Below are positions 61,271 to 64,000 of a stretch of 64,000 nucleotides of DNA, piece after piece (positions within the stretch are counted from its first letter, which is position 1; every line of letters starts with the position of its first letter). This DNA comes from Tetrahymena elliotti 4EA (taxonomy: Eukaryota; Ciliophora; Oligohymenophorea; Hymenostomatida; Tetrahymenidae), in NCBI GenBank assembly GCA_000231825.2, contig JH720306.1, positions 780,199-844,198 on the forward strand, given 5' to 3'. Made by a program: the position numbers and the translations under genes. The notes below the pieces were generated by a model. That model saw only the letters and a program-made list of their open reading frames with translations, had not been told where the DNA came from and searched no databases.

Positions 61271-64000
61271 ATGAATAGAAATATTTATTAATCATAGAGG
61301 TCCTCATATTCTTAATCATAGAACACAAATCTTTTTAATAACAAAATGATGTATGTAGTTGGAAACTAGGTCATAAAAGACAAATGGCTAGAAAATTTAT
61401 AAAGTGCTATTGACTATCATTTCTTAACAAATAAGTCATTTGACTTATTAGATGCCTAAGCAAGATTATAGTATTTATCTTTTTTTCTACAAATAAAGTT
61501 TTTTATTTTTCTTATATTGATTAAATAATATTGTAATAATTCCTAAAAAAATGTATTTAATAATTACAATTTAGGGAGATAGATAAGGATGATTTGACTA
61601 AAATAAACTAAACAATAAAAGAAATTGAATTTATAAATAAGAATGATGATCCCTAAGAAGAGGAAATCAAATAGGAAAACTTAATCAATTAATTATAAGA
61701 AGAGATATTTGATGAAGCTAAAAATGTTACTTTTTATAAAAAATCCAAAATACTTGGTAAACCTCTTGTTCGATTTGCAAATATAACCAGATAATTCATA
61801 AGAATTATTTATCATTCTAAAGTAAATAAAGATTTCATAGTTCAGCTCTCAAAAATATTTTAATTTATCTTATAAAAAGAAAAATAAATAGATAACCCAT
61901 GACTAATACATCTACTAAGTCGAAAAAAGATCATAAGATTCTGTGATATAAGTCAAGACATCTAATAAAAGCGTTTAAAATTAAATCAAATATAAAAATG
62001 AAGTAGTTAGATAGTTTTAAGGTGCAATCATCACTTAAGGTAATGAACCAGAACTTAGCTAATTAAAGTGGATTGAAATGCATGAATATAATTATAGAAT
62101 TATCATGAGGAGTAATCCAGGTTCTTCGCACAAATTCGAGTATGCCATATATCTTCATAATGAAAAAGAAGTAATTTTTATCTAAAATATTTAATTTTTT
62201 CTTTGAGTTCACATGTTTGTTTTTGTATCCAACAGCTGAATTATCTTTCATTTTTCTTTTCTTATTTTTTGTGGAAAGCAGCTGAAGAGTTTTTTTGTTC
62301 ATCAACTTAAGATTCTTAGGCTAGTTTCTTTTTACTGCTCATTTATTTCTTTAATCTTTTTTACCTTTGTAAATGAAATAATTAAAATATTTTTTATTGA
62401 AAATAAAGGTGAAATAAGCTTTAAATACAATTAGAATTAGTTAAGCTGTTCATCAATAGCAATCTTTACCTTTGAATTGCTTGGGTGATATTCACTATTT
62501 ATTTGAAAAAATATCTATGAAATGGAAATCATGTGTTGCTAGCTAGTTAAAGAAATAAATGGATAATTATAATTCAATAAATAAGCAATTCAAGTCTATA
62601 AATCAGTAGAATTACACAACAAATACTAGCTACAGTTAGGACTATTACAACAACAGAAACTCTAAGCCTATACAATACAGAAATAATTATTCTGTGAATG
62701 AAAACTAGATTTCAAATTTCATTAGTGAATTGCAAGGAACTAAAGATAATAACAATTAAGATATGAAGAAATATAATATTAGTGAATAAGAAAGGATAGT
62801 TCGTGAACTCATGGGTAGTTCTATCATTCAAAACAATTCTGAAATTCAATAAAAATAAACAAAAGGAATCTTAAAAAAGGGAAGCACCACTGAAGAGTTT
62901 GATTCAAACATTTTTCTTATGACTCCTAATTAAAAAGATAAAAGTGGGAAAAGTGAAGATTTTGAAAATTATTTAAAATTAAGTGCAAAACCAACTGTGA
63001 AAGGTGGATCAAGTGATACAAGTCTTAAAAATTAGTAATCCCAACAAAATAAACTCAAGTAACCTTAGGAATTAGAAGGGTTGCCATTCCCTATTATTAA
63101 GTAAAATGACTAAGATTTAATATCTGATGAATCAATGAATTTAGACTTTTTAGACTAAAAAAAGGGTAACTAAGAAGAAGCAAAAGAAATCTATAATAGC
63201 TATTCCAATGATGAAAAATCAATTCAAAGAGGAAGCTAATTTTACAATCCAAACATAATCAGTAATATCCTTAATCCTAACAATAGTAATAATAAATCAC
63301 TAGCCTTCTATTTAAATGAGAGATCTTAAACTAGCAGATAAAATTAGTCTGATGGAAGCATTAATCAATAAAAAACTAATTAAAGTAAAAATAATGAAAG
63401 CAATAAAAACTCATCAAGTAGTCCAGGCATTTAATCAGCTGATTCAAATAATTATAATCAAAATGAATAATTCAGATTAACATAATCTATTGCAACTAGC
63501 TACAATTAAAATACAGGAAGAAGTGATTTATAAGCACCTTTAAATAGTATAGCATTTTCTTCAGTCTAAAATAGCTTAGAGATAGAAAACAGATAAAACA
63601 ATCAATAATTCTATAGCCAAGCAAATGATAGGTAATAGAGTGACCAAAAAGAGAAACCTAATCAAGAATGTACTTAATTCATTCCTTATTTTTCATTTTT
63701 GAATTATTGAAATAATTTTTTTAATTAGAAAAAGAAAATGAAAGCAGGAAGGTTGAATATAGCTAAGAAGATAATAAAAATTAATATCCTTCAATTATGA
63801 GTTAATTAATAGGTAACACAGCATAGCCAATAACATTAGATCCTTTACTTGAAGAGCCTGAAATAACTTCTATTGGTTCAATTACTCCTTAGAATAGTTA
63901 TCAAAAACTTTAGAATAGCTAAAATTAGAAACATAATTCAAAAAATAATTATAATTCTTTGCAAAGCCAAAAAGGAAAAGAATCCTTTTAAACATAATTT
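61271..64000 (+). CDS. Large Asn/Gln-rich protein, 3' end beyond window
   Basis: ATG 61271 (MNRNIYQSQRSSYSQSQNTN), open to the right edge. Introns 61471-61574, 61822-61891, 62171-62408 and 63670-63728 keep one frame. The first ~300 residues look folded: VVGNQVIKDKWLENLQSAID, FYKKSKILGKPLVRFANITR, EVVRQFQGAIITQGNEPE, WIEMHEYNYRIIMRSNPG and SLPLNCLGDIHYLFEKIS. From about 62560 onward the protein is dominated by Asn, Gln and Ser (prion-like composition), with short motifs such as SEQERIVRELMGSSI and ITLDPLLEEPEITSIGS. Alternative reading: part of 62236-62360 could be a Phe-rich exon instead of intron, but that gives an improbable FFFSYFLW segment. No family recognised. Confidence 0.72.

Noticed and set aside
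62063..62305. 80-codon minus-strand frame
   Set aside because: It lies opposite an exon and intron of the plus-strand Asn/Gln-rich gene and reads as low-complexity shadow.

Overview
The window looks like macronuclear DNA of a ciliate, most likely Tetrahymena or a close oligohymenophorean relative. It is roughly four-fifths A+T. Every recognisable protein reads through TAA and TAG as glutamine and ends at TGA. The genes carry many short GT-AG introns, mostly 47-120 bases with a few of 290-720, and lie on both strands between long AT-rich spacers. All gene models below were read by eye with that code, so reading frames under the standard code are misleading here.

Layout, left to right: two minus-strand paralogues with an N-terminal Cys/His zinc-binding motif and coiled coil (1-925, partial; 2645-5149); an unrecognised coiled-coil gene (6360-7563); a secreted or lysosomal GH2 beta-mannosidase (8780-12114); a mitochondrial sulfide:quinone-oxidoreductase-like flavoprotein (12914-15667); a DHHC palmitoyltransferase (17107-18998, minus); a MORN-repeat protein (20188-22013); a large protein with a glutamine-rich coiled coil and a C-terminal alpha-adaptin-like ear (22551-27668, minus); a second MORN protein (28803-31734, minus); a GRASP-like PDZ fragment (32675-33277) followed by about 2 kb of decayed coding-like DNA; two unrecognised membrane proteins (36133-37084 and 37233-39122); an ABHD17-like serine hydrolase (39326-41119, minus); an N-terminally MGC-starting hypothetical protein (43139-44626, minus); fibrillarin (47317-48896, minus); a protein with tandem cyclic-nucleotide-binding domains (50690-54894, minus); a small hypothetical gene (56208-56678); glutaryl-CoA dehydrogenase (58285-60306); and the 5' part of a large Asn/Gln-rich gene running off the right edge (61271 onward).

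There is no operon logic, as expected for a nuclear genome. Functionally, several genes fit membrane traffic and membrane attachment: the DHHC enzyme adds palmitate, the ABHD17-like hydrolase could remove it, two proteins start with a myristoylation signal (MGN, MGC), and the adaptin-ear and GRASP-like proteins suggest coat or Golgi functions. Two mitochondrial genes (SQR-like flavoprotein, GCDH) cover electron transfer and lysine/tryptophan breakdown.

The points most worth a second look are: a pair of structured, palindrome-containing repeats placed upstream of two different genes in the same relative orientation with a covarying hairpin; an adaptin-ear protein that lacks an adaptin trunk; and an SQR-like protein that appears to have lost both catalytic cysteines. 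No tRNA, rRNA, CRISPR array, transposase gene or telomere repeat was found.
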